DNA of 64,000 bases from Neorhizobium sp. NCHU2750 (GTDB lineage: Bacteria > Pseudomonadota > Alphaproteobacteria > Rhizobiales > Rhizobiaceae). Position 1 is the first letter of the stretch, and every line of letters begins with the position of its first letter. Below are positions 33,820 through 43,183 of the stretch, in pieces. The notes beneath the pieces are model-generated. The model was not told the DNA's origin and searched no databases. It saw only the letters and a program-made list of their open reading frames with translations. The translations under genes were made by a program, and so were the position numbers. The stretch covers positions 248,001-312,000 of the forward strand of contig NZ_CP030830.1 in assembly GCF_003597675.1 (NCBI RefSeq). Reading direction: 5' to 3'.

Positions 33820-34917
33820 ATGACAGACATGCCGGAAAACCTCGTCCCGTCCGGCGGTACGTCCAGCGCAATGCAAAAGCCGAAGCTCCATGCGCAGGGG
33901 CTGAGCAAATCCTACGGCGATAGCGTGGCGCTGCATCCGATAGAGCTGAAGATCCAGACAGGTGAATTGCTGACGCTGCTGGGGCCTTCCGGCTCTGGCA
34001 AGACGACGCTGCTGCAGATGATCTGCGGCCTGGTGGAGCCGACCGGTGGCCGGCTGGTGATTGATGGCAAGGATTTCACCAATTCCTCCGCCAACCAGCG
34101 CGACATCGGCGTCGTGTTCCAGAACTACGCGCTATTTCCACATCTGACGGTGATGGAAAACGTGCTATTCCCGCTGGAAATGCGCAGAGTAGGCGTGCCA
34201 GAGGCGAAGAAGAAGGCTGAGGCGGCCCTCGACATGGTGGGGCTCGCCCAATACGGCAAGCGCTTCCCGTCCGAACTTTCCGGCGGCCAGCAGCAGCGCG
34301 TGGCGCTGGCTCGATGCCTCGTTTACAGCCCCTCAATCATCCTGATGGATGAATCCCTGTCGGCGCTTGACCGCAAGCTCAGAGAAAGCATGCAGATCGA
34401 GATCAAGCGCATCCATCGCGAAACCGGAGCGACGATCGTGTTTGTCACACATGACCAGGAAGAGGCGCTGGCGCTGTCGAACCGCATCTGCCTGATGAAC
34501 GGCGGGAGGATCGAGCAACTCGGTTCACCGGAAGACATTTACGAGCGTCCGCGGACCGCTTTCGTCGCCGAGTTTATCGGCATCACCAACCTGTTGCGCG
34601 GCAAGCTCGGTTCAGGCGGCTTCGAGATTAAGGGCGCCACCGTTCCGCTACCCTGTGATGTCGCCGCGAAGTCTGGCGACCGGGGTGCGTTGGCGATCAG
34701 GCCGGAGAAGATGACGCTTGCGGAAGCAGGCGCGGGGTTCATCTCTGGCGTAGTCACCGAGACCATCTATGCCGGTTCGGAAACGCGCGTTCTCGTGGCA
34801 CTCGGCGACGGTACGCCAGTAACGATCCGCCGCCCAGCTGGATTGACGCCCATCCGCATCGGCAGCCGTATCGACCTGTCATGGAGCGCCGACGACGCAC
34901 GCTATTTGACGAACTGA
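33820..34917 (+). CDS. ABC transporter ATPase (PotA-type, third system)
   Basis: The 365-residue ATPase has Walker A GPSGSGKTT (about 52-60), signature LSGGQQQRVALARCLV, Walker B ILMDESLSALD and switch FVTHDQEEALALSN, then a TOBE domain. The Walker B region reads DESLSALD instead of the usual DEPLSALD; the catalytic Glu is kept. It is the first gene of this transport operon, 275 bases beyond the ArgE-like gene; I see no clear operator in that gap. Confidence 0.9.
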   Translation: MTDMPENLVPSGGTSSAMQKPKLHAQGLSKSYGDSVALHPIELKIQTGELLTLLGPSGSGKTTLLQMICGLVEPTGGRLVIDGKDFTNSSANQRDIGVVFQNYALFPHLTVMENVLFPLEMRRVGVPEAKKKAEAALDMVGLAQYGKRFPSELSGGQQQRVALARCLVYSPSIILMDESLSALDRKLRESMQIEIKRIHRETGATIVFVTHDQEEALALSNRICLMNGGRIEQLGSPEDIYERPRTAFVAEFIGITNLLRGKLGSGGFEIKGATVPLPCDVAAKSGDRGALAIRPEKMTLAEAGAGFISGVVTETIYAGSETRVLVALGDGTPVTIRRPAGLTPIRIGSRIDLSWSADDARYLTN

Positions 34918-34984
34918 TGGTAGTCCTGGTGAGACCGTCGCCCCGATCATCCAACCCGAGGCTTAAGCAAAAAGGGGAACTTGC

Positions 34985-36055
34985 ATGCCGATCATGAAAA
35001 CTCGACTTACACGCCGCTCTGTTCTGAAAGCCGCGGGTGGAACCGCCGTCGCACTGGCGGAACCTGCTATTTACACCAAGGGCGCCTTTGCGGCGGATCA
35101 GATAACGGTTGCTGATGTCGGCGGATCGCCAGGCGCAGCGATCAAGTCCGCCTTTTACGAGCCATTTGAAAATGAAACCGGTATTAAGGTGGTCGGCGTG
35201 GCGCAAAATACCGACCCAGTTTCACAATTCAAGCTGTTGGTCGATACGCAATCTTATATCTGGGATGTCTCAATGGTGACGCCGGCCGCTACTGCGCGCC
35301 TTACAAGCGACAAGAACTATCTCGCACCTCTTGGGATCACCAAGGAAGAAAGTACCAATATCCTTCCCGGTATGCTGACCGAAAATTGGCTTGGCTTTTC
35401 GGTCTTCGCTATAGTAATGGCCTATCGCGGCGACAAGTTCGGTGGAAAGGAACTGACGAGCTGGGCCGATTTCTGGGACGTCAAGAAATTCCCGGGCCGA
35501 CGTGGTCTCTACAAGCAGGCCTGGGGCCTCTTGGAAATCGCATTGCTGGCAGATGGCATGAAGCCGGCCGACATTTATCCAATCGACGTAGAACGTGCCT
35601 TTGCCTCACTCGAAAGAATCCGGCCCGAAATCGCTGTATGGTGGTCGAGCGGCGCGCAGAATACACAGATGCTGCAGAGCGGCGAGGTTGACCTGTCGGA
35701 CACCTGGTCTGCGCGTGCGAATGCGGCGATCGCCGGCGGCGCGCCGCTTAAGCTGGTGTTTCAAGGCTCATATAGCGTCGATGGCTGGTCCATACCTGTC
35801 GGTACACCGCGTCTTGCTCTCGCGCAAAAGTTCATCAAATTCTGCCTTCAGCCGGAAAACCAAGCAAATTACGCTAAAATCACGACCAATGGCCCCTCGA
35901 ACACCAAAGCGTTCGATTTCATTCCCAAAGAGCGTGCAGCGCTCCTGCCGACTGCACCTGAAAACTTCGGCAATCTGTTCGCGTTGAACAGCGAATGGTG
36001 GGGCAAGAATTACGACGCTATGGCCGAACGCATGGAAGAATTTCTACTCCAGTAG
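34985..36055 (+). CDS. Polyamine-type ABC transporter binding protein (third system)
   Basis: The 356-residue exported protein has a Tat-type signal (TRRSVLKAAGGTAVALAE, cleavage near AFA-AD at about 37). The PotD-like body shares AFYEPFENETGIKV and IYPIDVERAFASLERIRP with the protein encoded at 20543. AAAGGGGAAC precedes the ATG at 34985. It lies between the ATPase and the fused permease. Confidence 0.88.
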   Translation: MPIMKTRLTRRSVLKAAGGTAVALAEPAIYTKGAFAADQITVADVGGSPGAAIKSAFYEPFENETGIKVVGVAQNTDPVSQFKLLVDTQSYIWDVSMVTPAATARLTSDKNYLAPLGITKEESTNILPGMLTENWLGFSVFAIVMAYRGDKFGGKELTSWADFWDVKKFPGRRGLYKQAWGLLEIALLADGMKPADIYPIDVERAFASLERIRPEIAVWWSSGAQNTQMLQSGEVDLSDTWSARANAAIAGGAPLKLVFQGSYSVDGWSIPVGTPRLALAQKFIKFCLQPENQANYAKITTNGPSNTKAFDFIPKERAALLPTAPENFGNLFALNSEWWGKNYDAMAERMEEFLLQ

Positions 36056-36281
36056 TCGTTCAGAGACGGTTTCGCTTTTGGCAGACGTGGCACGATCGCG
36101 GCGTTTGCCCAATGCAAAGGCCCGATTTGGAATGCATCAAGCATCACGACTTCTGCCCGAAGAGACAAAATGCGGTCTGTTCTCTATGGCCGGTTGGGTC
36201 ACGAAATTGATTTACGACGAAAATCGAGAGCAGGTCTGTGGCAGCAAGCAAATTCAATCGCAGACGAGAAAGTTAAAAAAT

Positions 36282-38057
36282 ATGGCGGATGTTGCGACAA
36301 CCGGGCCGGGTGAAATAGCACTTCGAAAGCGGCGGTCGTTGGACGTGTTCTGGTTTGCGGGACCAGGCATCGTCTTTCTCGTCGGTCTGTTCCTGATCCC
36401 TACGCTGCAGATGCTTTCGGTCAGCTTCTATGCGAAGACGGGTAACTTTGACCTTTCGGCATTTGGGCGCCTGTTCGTCTCCACCGTTTATTTGAGGGTC
36501 ATGGCGACAACTTTCCTGGTCGCGATCGAAGTCACAATCCTATGCCTGCTGCTTGGCTATCCGCTGGCATATTGGCTCTCCAGCCGCAAACCTCGAACAC
36601 AGCGCATATCGCTCACCTTTATCCTCATCCCATTTTGGACGAGCCCTATCGTTCTGAACTTCTCCTGGTTGGTGCTTCTCGGTCGCTCTGGACTAGTGTC
36701 GAAGGTTGCCTATGTCTTTGGCTACAATGATGGAGTCGATCTGCTTTTTAATCGCGGTATGGTGATCTTTGCGATGGTCCATACCATGACGCCGCTTACG
36801 ATCGTCACTCTACTGCCGATCATGAACAAGATTGATCCGCGACTGGCAATGGCCGCGAGAACCCTTGGGGCCAGCGGACCGCAGGCGTTCTGGCAGATTT
36901 ATCTTCCACTCTCCATGCGAGGCGTTGCAACGGCCTGCCTGCTAACTTTCATCTCGTCCCTCGGCTTCTTCATAACTCCCGCTATCGTCGGAGGCCGTCA
37001 GGACACGATGATAACGCAGATCATCATCCAGCAGATCAACCAGCTCCAGAATTGGCAGATGGGCAGCGCACTTGCCGTCGTCCTTGTGCTCGGTTCGCTC
37101 ATTGCCATCTTCATTTATGATCGCCTGTTCGGACTTTCGGCGATCTCCGGGGGAGAGGCACACAACAAGGCTGACAGCTGCAAGCGACTGATCGCGGTTC
37201 TATCAACGCGCTGTTTGGGAAGCTTCTTCGCGGCGATAGGGAGTGTTTATGAAAGAACGTTCAAAGGACTTCGGGGACACAGGCTCCTGTCGGTTTATTG
37301 CTGGTTGATCATTTGTCTGCTTCTCTTCCCTATAGTCGCGTTCATACCAATGGCCTTCACGACCAGCGACTTCATGAGCTTTCCGCCTCCCGGCTATGGC
37401 TTCAAATGGTTCAACGAATACGGCAATTCGACACTTTGGGTGTCAGCCACGATACGATCGGTGGGGATAGGTGTCGCGTCTGCGTCACTGACGCTAGTCA
37501 TCGGAGCCTTCGCCGCCTTCGCAATCGCCCGATCTGCAAACAAACTGGTGGGGATTACATTTCTTCTATTCGTGATGCCAATGATCGTTCCTCCTATCGT
37601 CATTGCTATCGCTATGTTCTACCTGTTCGCCAAGCTGCAATTGGTTGCGACGGATATTTCGATCATCGTGGGCCATACGGTGATCTCATTGCCGACCGTC
37701 TTTGTGTTTCTGCTAGCGACGTTCAAAGCGCATGATTGGCGGCTTGATCAAGTGGCGTCGACACTTGGCGCCTCGCGAATCCAAACCGCTCTGCGCATAA
37801 CCCTTCCACTCATGAGGGGTGGGCTGGCAGTCGGCTTCATTACGGGCTTTCTGCACTCTTTCCAGGAGCTCACCGTGGCGATGTTCCTTGGTGGGGGACT
37901 GAAGACCACTCTGCCGCTACAGATGTGGAACAACATCGTCCTGCAGGTCACACCAACCCTTGCTGCGGCCTCCGTTGTGGTGCTCGGAGTTACAATCCTA
38001 ATGTTCGTGGCTATCGAATTGCTCCAGCCAAGGCGTAGCGGAGAAGGATCTCGATAA
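36282..38057 (+). CDS. Fused double permease of ABC transporter (PotB-PotC in one chain)
   Basis: This 591-residue inner-membrane protein contains two complete permease domains. Each half has about six helices and its own EAA loop: AARTLGASGPQAFWQIYLPL in the first, VASTLGASRIQTALRITLPL in the second. The halves are joined by a hydrophilic linker at about 295-345 (GGEAHNKADSCKRL onward). The other three polyamine-type systems here use two separate permease genes. No internal frameshift or stop is seen. I chose the ATG at 36282; an in-phase ATG at 36078 would add 68 residues unlike a permease N-terminus. A compensated stop-codon loss between two former genes would produce this arrangement. Confidence 0.85.
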   Translation: MADVATTGPGEIALRKRRSLDVFWFAGPGIVFLVGLFLIPTLQMLSVSFYAKTGNFDLSAFGRLFVSTVYLRVMATTFLVAIEVTILCLLLGYPLAYWLSSRKPRTQRISLTFILIPFWTSPIVLNFSWLVLLGRSGLVSKVAYVFGYNDGVDLLFNRGMVIFAMVHTMTPLTIVTLLPIMNKIDPRLAMAARTLGASGPQAFWQIYLPLSMRGVATACLLTFISSLGFFITPAIVGGRQDTMITQIIIQQINQLQNWQMGSALAVVLVLGSLIAIFIYDRLFGLSAISGGEAHNKADSCKRLIAVLSTRCLGSFFAAIGSVYERTFKGLRGHRLLSVYCWLIICLLLFPIVAFIPMAFTTSDFMSFPPPGYGFKWFNEYGNSTLWVSATIRSVGIGVASASLTLVIGAFAAFAIARSANKLVGITFLLFVMPMIVPPIVIAIAMFYLFAKLQLVATDISIIVGHTVISLPTVFVFLLATFKAHDWRLDQVASTLGASRIQTALRITLPLMRGGLAVGFITGFLHSFQELTVAMFLGGGLKTTLPLQMWNNIVLQVTPTLAAASVVVLGVTILMFVAIELLQPRRSGEGSR

Positions 38058-38290
38058 GATTGAAGCGGTGCGCGACCACAGCATCGATTGGTTGATCGTC
38101 GCTTGGCGGGCAATGCCGTAAACCGAAGACCCCATTGGTAAGCCTGAGCCGGTGTTGAAGCGCTGTTTCATATTAGGCGATCACTAGGCAATAAGCCGAA
38201 ACATCATCACTTACTCCGCTCTCGCCGAGCGACCACCCATCATTTGACATCCGGAGAACAATAGCGTCCGGCATTGAGAGAGCGCAAAAA

Positions 38291-39622
38291 ATGAGTAAAA
38301 AGCAGATCCGTCTAAGCTGCCTTTTTCAGGCTAACGGTAATCACAGAGCAGGTTGGCGCCTGCCGGAAGCAGAGCCTGATGGCGACACAAATATCGATGT
38401 TTATATCCGCGCAGCAAAGCGCCTCGAAGAAGGTCTCTTCGACCTGTTCTTCATCGCTGACACACCGGCCACCCGCACCGAGTATCTCGATACCTGGACG
38501 AAGTCGCCGATCTATCAGAATGGGCTTGAGCCGATTACGGTTTTGACCGCCGTAGCGGTGAATACACAGCATATCGGCCTTGGCGGGACGGTCTCAACGA
38601 GCTTTTTCGAACCCTTCAACATTGCGCGGCAATTTGCGGCCCTCGACCACATCTCGAAGGGACGTGCAGCCTGGAATGTCGTCACGTCAGCAAACGACTA
38701 CGCGGCGCGTAATTTCGGCCTGGAAAGGCTGCCACCCCATGGCGAACGCTATGAGAAGGCCAAGGAATGCGTCGAGCTGGTGAAATCCTATTGGGACACT
38801 TGGGAAGACGACGCCTTCGTTTTTGACAAGGCGAACGCCATGCAGTTCGACCCAAAAAAATACCATGTGGTCGACCATCAGGGGAAGTTCTTCAAGGTCT
38901 ATGGCGGCCTTAATGTGGCCCGCTCCCCTCAGGGACACCCGGTGATCATCCAGGCAGGTGCCTCCGATGCCGGCAAGGAACTGGCGGCGGAAACGGCCGA
39001 GATAGTCTTCGGTACCGGTTCCAGTATGGAATCGGCCAAGGCCTTCTATGGGGATCTCAAGGGACGGATGGAGAAATTCGGTCGCGATACGAACCAGCTC
39101 AACATCCTGTCCGGCTTTGATGCCGTCATCGGCGATACCGAAAAGGATGCGGAAGACAAATTCCAGTATCTGCAATCGCTGGTGCCGCCGGAACTGGCCG
39201 TGCTCTATCTGAGCATGGACCTGGAAACCAACCTTCTCGATCTTCCTCTCGACGAGCCGGTACCGCTTGACAGGATCCCGAAGACTTCCAACAACCATAC
39301 CGTCTATTTCAACCAGATTTCGGAACTGATCCATTCGGGCAAAACATTACGCGATATCGGCACGACCTACCGACGTGGCAACCGCGTCATGCGTGGGACA
39401 GCCGAACAGGTCGCCGACTTCATGGAAAACTGGGTCGAAGCGGGATGCAGTGACGGGTTCATGATACCAATCGGCTATTATCCCGGCAATCTCGACGACT
39501 ATATCGATAAGGTGATCCCGATCCTACAGGAGCGTGGTTCCTACAAGACGGAGTATACGGCAACGACGCTTCGCGAAAACCTAGGATTGGTCCGCCCGAA
39601 AAACCGCCACGTCCGCAGCTGA
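38291..39622 (+). CDS. NtaA/SnaA/DszA-type FMN-dependent monooxygenase
   Basis: The 443-residue enzyme belongs to the bacterial luciferase-like group that includes nitrilotriacetate and dibenzothiophene-sulfone monooxygenases. Typical stretches are RLEEGLFDLFFIADTPATRT, EPITVLTAVAVNTQHIGLGG, RAAWNVVTSANDYAARNFG and HPVIIQAGASDAGKELAAET. It uses FMNH2 supplied by a separate reductase, which is not encoded in this window. It stands 233 bases behind the third transporter and probably attacks what that system imports, for example a chelator, sulfone or amine. Confidence 0.9.
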   Translation: MSKKQIRLSCLFQANGNHRAGWRLPEAEPDGDTNIDVYIRAAKRLEEGLFDLFFIADTPATRTEYLDTWTKSPIYQNGLEPITVLTAVAVNTQHIGLGGTVSTSFFEPFNIARQFAALDHISKGRAAWNVVTSANDYAARNFGLERLPPHGERYEKAKECVELVKSYWDTWEDDAFVFDKANAMQFDPKKYHVVDHQGKFFKVYGGLNVARSPQGHPVIIQAGASDAGKELAAETAEIVFGTGSSMESAKAFYGDLKGRMEKFGRDTNQLNILSGFDAVIGDTEKDAEDKFQYLQSLVPPELAVLYLSMDLETNLLDLPLDEPVPLDRIPKTSNNHTVYFNQISELIHSGKTLRDIGTTYRRGNRVMRGTAEQVADFMENWVEAGCSDGFMIPIGYYPGNLDDYIDKVIPILQERGSYKTEYTATTLRENLGLVRPKNRHVRS

Positions 39623-39878
39623 TCTCACTCAGGCAGCCAACGTGCTGTAGATTCTGCCGCAAACTTTAGCTGGCCGGCGCATATGGGCGTATGCGGCCGC
39701 GTTGCATGGAACAGCGGGTGGCGGCGTCGCTCTTCCTGGACCGCAAAATTCACGCGGGGATCCCGCTTTCAATCGGCAGGAGGTGCCGCCTCACACTCGC
39801 CAAGACACTTCTGGCCGAGGGGAGAAGCTGAGCCATGGCATCGATGAAACTTGAAGCCGTGAAAAATGCAGCAGCCAC

Positions 39879-40125
39879 GTAAGCCTACGGTGAGGACCGC
39901 AGATCAGGCCGCTTGAGCGTTGACGGTCGGCGGTATCCAATTCCACGGAAGCAACTGCTCCAGCTTGGTAATCGGCGTGTCCGCGATGCGGGCAAGAACG
40001 TCGGCAAGCCACGCCTGCGGATCGATGTCGTTGAGCTTTACCGTCATGATGAGCGTGGCCATGAAGGCTGCGCGATCTGCACCGCGGTCTGATCCGGCGA
40101 AGAGCCACGATTTTCTGCCGAGTGC
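39879..40125 (-). mobile_element. IS66-family remnant (TnpC 3' end with terminal repeat)
   Basis: GTAAGCCTACGGTGAGG beginning at 39879 looks like an IS66-type terminal repeat. Inside it, reading leftward, is the C-terminus of TnpC: ALGRKSWLFAGSDRGADRAA, NDIDPQAWLADVLARIADTP and LLPWNW. Everything upstream of ALGRKSW has been replaced by IS5 sequence. Confidence 0.75.
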
Positions 40126-40284
40126 GCGCTCCGGCAGATCTCGCCAAGACGAACCAGTCCTGAAACGCCATAGCATGCCGTTGATCACACGGCGGTCATC
40201 GACACGTTCAACTCCACGGGTATTGTTCGGCAGAAGTGGTGCGATGATGTCCCATTCTTCGTCGCTCAATTCGTGACGGTGCAT
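39904..40284 (-). pseudogene. Chimeric IS5 N-terminus / IS66 TnpC C-terminus ORF
   Basis: One open frame of 126 codons joins two unrelated transposases. Residues 1-53 (MHRHELSDEEWDIIAPLLPN to GSSWRDLPER) are the N-terminus of an IS5-family transposase; residues 54-126 (ALGRKSW onward) are the C-terminal tail of IS66 TnpC. The junction is near 40125 and is exactly in frame. A purine-rich AGGAGAT stands before the start on the minus strand, so it could be expressed, but it lacks both catalytic cores. It is most likely a product of IS5 deletion next to an IS66 copy. Confidence 0.78.
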
Positions 40285-40349
40285 GGCAATCTCCTTTCAC
40301 GGAGAGTGAATCACATACCGTAAATAAGATGAACCCCTTTTATGGGGAC

Positions 40350-40625
40350 GCGCCTAGTTGGGACATTCGGTTGAGAACACGAATGCCGATGTAGGCCTCG
40401 GTCTTCTGATTGCCGAGGCTACGGGCTTGCAGCTTGGGCCCGCTGACGGTCTTTCATCGGCCCATCTGGGTTTCTATCCGGCAGTGTTGATTGTAACCCG
40501 TCGAAGTTTGCCACGCCAACCGAGATTGCTTTGCAATCTCGGCAATATGGCAATCACGAACAGTTGGGTGCGTGGCATCGTCAGGACGCGTAACCGCGTT
40601 CCTTGGTGGTGGGATGACGATATGC
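40350..40625 (-). pseudogene. IS5-family transposase C-terminal fragment
   Basis: The minus strand encodes [32 protein letters not shown] and [14 protein letters not shown], then a TGA in place of a Trp codon, then [20 protein letters not shown] and IGIRVLNRM. This is the last third of an IS5-family transposase with a nonsense mutation. It abuts an Old Yellow Enzyme fragment on the opposite strand at about 40625. Confidence 0.75.
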
Positions 40626-40792
40626 GCATGCTCGCCAAAGTGGTCGGTTTTGATGAGATCGAACTGCATGCCGCGAACGGCTGTCTGGCAGATGCCTGCC
40701 TTCACAACGGGACCAACCGGCACACCGATTCCTACGGTGGTTCGATCATCGACCGGATGCGTTTCCCGCTGGAACATACTGAGGTGCTCTGA
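40620..40792 (+). pseudogene. Fragment of an Old Yellow Enzyme-type flavin oxidoreductase
   Basis: About 57 codons match the substrate-side part of the NADH:flavin oxidoreductase (OYE/NemA) barrel: [20 protein letters not shown], then [20 protein letters not shown] and LEHTEVL. In full-length enzymes this block carries the His/Asn pair (here HAAN) and the YGGS loop. The rest of the gene, more than 300 residues, is missing on both sides. It is a relic of a deleted catabolic gene. Confidence 0.75.
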
Positions 40793-40890
40793 TCCCTAAA
40801 CACTGGAGGGACGATGGGTCTCAGGTCACGGGGCCAATACCTTCGAGGATTTGGCGCATAAGTACCATCAAATTTAATGGTTCCGTAAAT

Positions 40891-40904
40891 CTCTTATATA
40901 AGAG
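40891..40904. promoter_or_regulatory. Palindrome upstream of the chemoreceptor gene
   Basis: CTCTTATATAAGAG is a perfect 14-base palindrome 159 bases before the chemoreceptor start, in the 270-base gap after the OYE fragment. It may be an operator; nothing else recognisable lies in the gap. Confidence 0.35.
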
Positions 40905-41062
40905 TGCGTGCTGGCTGCTCTTGGGAGAGGTATGCGCAATGATCGCGCGAATATGTGGCCATCCTCCTTATTTCCATCATCGCCGTTCCGTCGCAGCCCG
41001 TCCGCCACGCACCTGCGAGGCGTGTCTTATTGGGTTGAATCTTAAATAGAGCTGGGGTCAGA

Positions 41063-42997
41063 ATGAATATCCTGAAGAATTCGAAAATCAGGACAAAGAT
41101 TGTTGCTGTCATTGCCTTGATGGGCATGATCGCCATCGGTGGTCTTGCTTACGTGAGTGTCCAGTTCAAAAGCGCGGATACCCGTTATTCGAACTTCCTG
41201 TCCCAGGAAAGCATGGCGGCCATGTTGAATGCGCGGGCAACGGGCGGTTTGTTGCAGCTTGGTTTCCAGCTCGGCCAGATCGTCATCAAGGATCCGGCAT
41301 CCCCAGATTTCGCCGCCTCGCTCAAGATCTACAAAGATAACCTCGCCCTGATGAAGGACCGTATCGCGACGACGGGCCGGCTTGTTGCCGCCCGCGCGAA
41401 GCCGGCCGAAGAAATGCTCAAGGCTGTCGATGGTTTCGATGCGCTCGGCCAGACTGTCATCGCACTCGCCAAGGCCGGGCAGCGTGATGAAGCGGCCAAG
41501 GCGGCGCTCCGCGCCGGCAACGCGCTGACCGCAATCCTGCCGCTCTTCGCCGGCGCCAACGACCAGCTGATCACGGTGCTCGATTCCGGAACGTCTGAGC
41601 TGCGGGCCAAGACCAACAGTTCCATCCTCGTCGGCCTGGTGATGCTCGGCTTCGCCCTGATCGGCACGATCGTCCTCGGCCTGTTCGTTTCGTCGCGCGG
41701 CATCACCGGGCCGATCAACCGGCTGAGGGAGCATATGGTGACGCTGGCCTCTGGCGATACCGGCAGGGAGGTTCCCGGTCTGCTGCGCCAGGATGAGGTC
41801 GGACAGATGGCTGCCGCCGTCGCGGTTTTCCGGGACAACGCGCTTGAGCGTGTCCGTCTTGAGAAGGAAGCCGATGAGGGCCGGTCTCTGTCGGTGCGCG
41901 AGGCGCAGGCACGCGAAAATGCGAAGGCCAGGGATGCCGCCGACACCAAGGTGGCAGTTCATGCTCTCGCCCATGGTCTCTCGCGCCTTTCCGACGGGGA
42001 TGTCTCCTATCGCATCAATGAACCATTCGTCGCGCATCTGGATGGTTTGCGGGAAAGTTTCAATGCCTCGCTCGAAAAGCTGAACGACGCGCTTAGCGCG
42101 GTAGCAGGCAATGCGAGCGTAATCAATTCCGGAGCCTCCGAGATCCGCAGTGCGGCGGATGATCTTGCTCGTCGAACCGAACAGCAAGCGGCTTCGCTGG
42201 AAGAAACAGCGGCGGCACTCGAGCAGATCACTACGACGGTAAAGGATTCCACCAAGCGTGCGGAAGAGGCGAGTGTTCTCGTCGAGCGCACCCGTTCCGG
42301 TGCCGAGCGATCCGGCGGTATCGTCCGCAATGCGGTGTCGGCCATGAACGAGATCGCAAAATCGTCCGGGGAGATCAGCAACATTATCGGCGTGATTGAT
42401 GATATCGCCTTTCAGACGAACCTGCTGGCCCTGAATGCCGGCGTCGAGGCCGCTCGAGCTGGCGAGGCCGGCAAGGGATTTGCCGTCGTTGCTCAGGAAG
42501 TGCGCGAGCTCGCACAGCGCTCCGCGACGGCTGCCAAGGAGATTAAGCTGCTGATCAACACCTCTGAGAGCCAGGTCCGGACCGGTGTGGAGCTTGTCGG
42601 AGAAACCGGAGAGGCTCTTGGCCAGATCGAGCGCGAGGTGACCGACATCACCAGGAACGTGCAGGCGATCGTGGAGGCGGCGCGCGAGCAGTCTGTTGGC
42701 ATTCACGAAATTAATACGGCCATCAACTCCATGGATCAGAGTACCCAAAAGAACGCGGCCATGGTCGAGGAGACTAATGCCGCAAGCCACAGCCTGGCGA
42801 AGGAAGCCACCTCGTTGAATGCCCTTCTGTCTCAGTTCCATCTTTCCGAAAGCGCCAGGAAAGCGTCAAAGCGGCCCGTGGCAGCCGCCACGAGCGATGT
42901 GCGCGCGGTCGCGTCGCCGGCAAGGGCTTTGAATAGCCGTGTTGCGCAGAGCTTCGGAAATGTCGCCGCCGCAGAAAAGCACTGGGAGAATTTCTGA
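41063..42997 (+). CDS. Methyl-accepting chemotaxis protein
   Basis: This 644-residue transmembrane chemoreceptor has TM1 at about 12-33, a periplasmic four-helix-bundle-like sensor (about 34-188), TM2 at about 190-212, a HAMP domain (about 213-266), a second HAMP-like segment (about 300-355) and the cytoplasmic signalling coil. The kinase-control tip reads [20 protein letters not shown] followed by [17 protein letters not shown]. The last five residues, HWENF, fit the xWxxF pentapeptide that tethers CheR/CheB. It is isolated from other chemotaxis genes and probably works with a chromosomal Che system, steering cells toward compounds degraded by these clusters. The ligand is unknown. Confidence 0.92.
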   Translation: MNILKNSKIRTKIVAVIALMGMIAIGGLAYVSVQFKSADTRYSNFLSQESMAAMLNARATGGLLQLGFQLGQIVIKDPASPDFAASLKIYKDNLALMKDRIATTGRLVAARAKPAEEMLKAVDGFDALGQTVIALAKAGQRDEAAKAALRAGNALTAILPLFAGANDQLITVLDSGTSELRAKTNSSILVGLVMLGFALIGTIVLGLFVSSRGITGPINRLREHMVTLASGDTGREVPGLLRQDEVGQMAAAVAVFRDNALERVRLEKEADEGRSLSVREAQARENAKARDAADTKVAVHALAHGLSRLSDGDVSYRINEPFVAHLDGLRESFNASLEKLNDALSAVAGNASVINSGASEIRSAADDLARRTEQQAASLEETAAALEQITTTVKDSTKRAEEASVLVERTRSGAERSGGIVRNAVSAMNEIAKSSGEISNIIGVIDDIAFQTNLLALNAGVEAARAGEAGKGFAVVAQEVRELAQRSATAAKEIKLLINTSESQVRTGVELVGETGEALGQIEREVTDITRNVQAIVEAAREQSVGIHEINTAINSMDQSTQKNAAMVEETNAASHSLAKEATSLNALLSQFHLSESARKASKRPVAAATSDVRAVASPARALNSRVAQSFGNVAAAEKHWENF

Positions 42998-43042
42998 ACA
43001 TCGCCTAAGGCGTCGGAGCGGGCTTTCGCAAAAGTGTAGTGT

Positions 43043-43100
43043 TCCAAGCGGAAATGAGGATCGGCGTAAATATTCGCCGCGCATTTCCTCTCAGCTTGGA
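43043..43100 (+). terminator. Long multi-part hairpin downstream of chemoreceptor
   Basis: Nested arms pair across 58 bases: TCCAAGC/GCTTGGA (43043-43049 with 43094-43100), GGAAATG/CATTTCC (43050-43056 with 43082-43088) and CGGCG/CGCCG (43062-43066 with 43075-43079), around the loop TAAATATT. Nineteen pairs form, with an AGGAT/CG internal loop and a TCTCA bulge. There is no T-run, so it may be a Rho-protected 3' end, a small RNA or a structured remnant. Confidence 0.5.
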
Positions 43101-43183
43101 TGCCGCATCATCATTGTTGATGAGCGAGATATATACGCAGAATGCCTTGGCCGCCTAAAATCCAAACCTCGTCACGTTCGAAA

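Noticed and set aside
36078..36281. Longer N-terminus of the fused permease
   Set aside because: The 68 extra residues are not permease-like and include the tail of the intergenic region; the ATG at 36282 fits the family start better.
41042..42841. Minus-strand 599-codon ORF opposite the chemoreceptor
   Set aside because: Long antisense frames are common in GC-rich DNA; the plus strand gives an unambiguous chemoreceptor.
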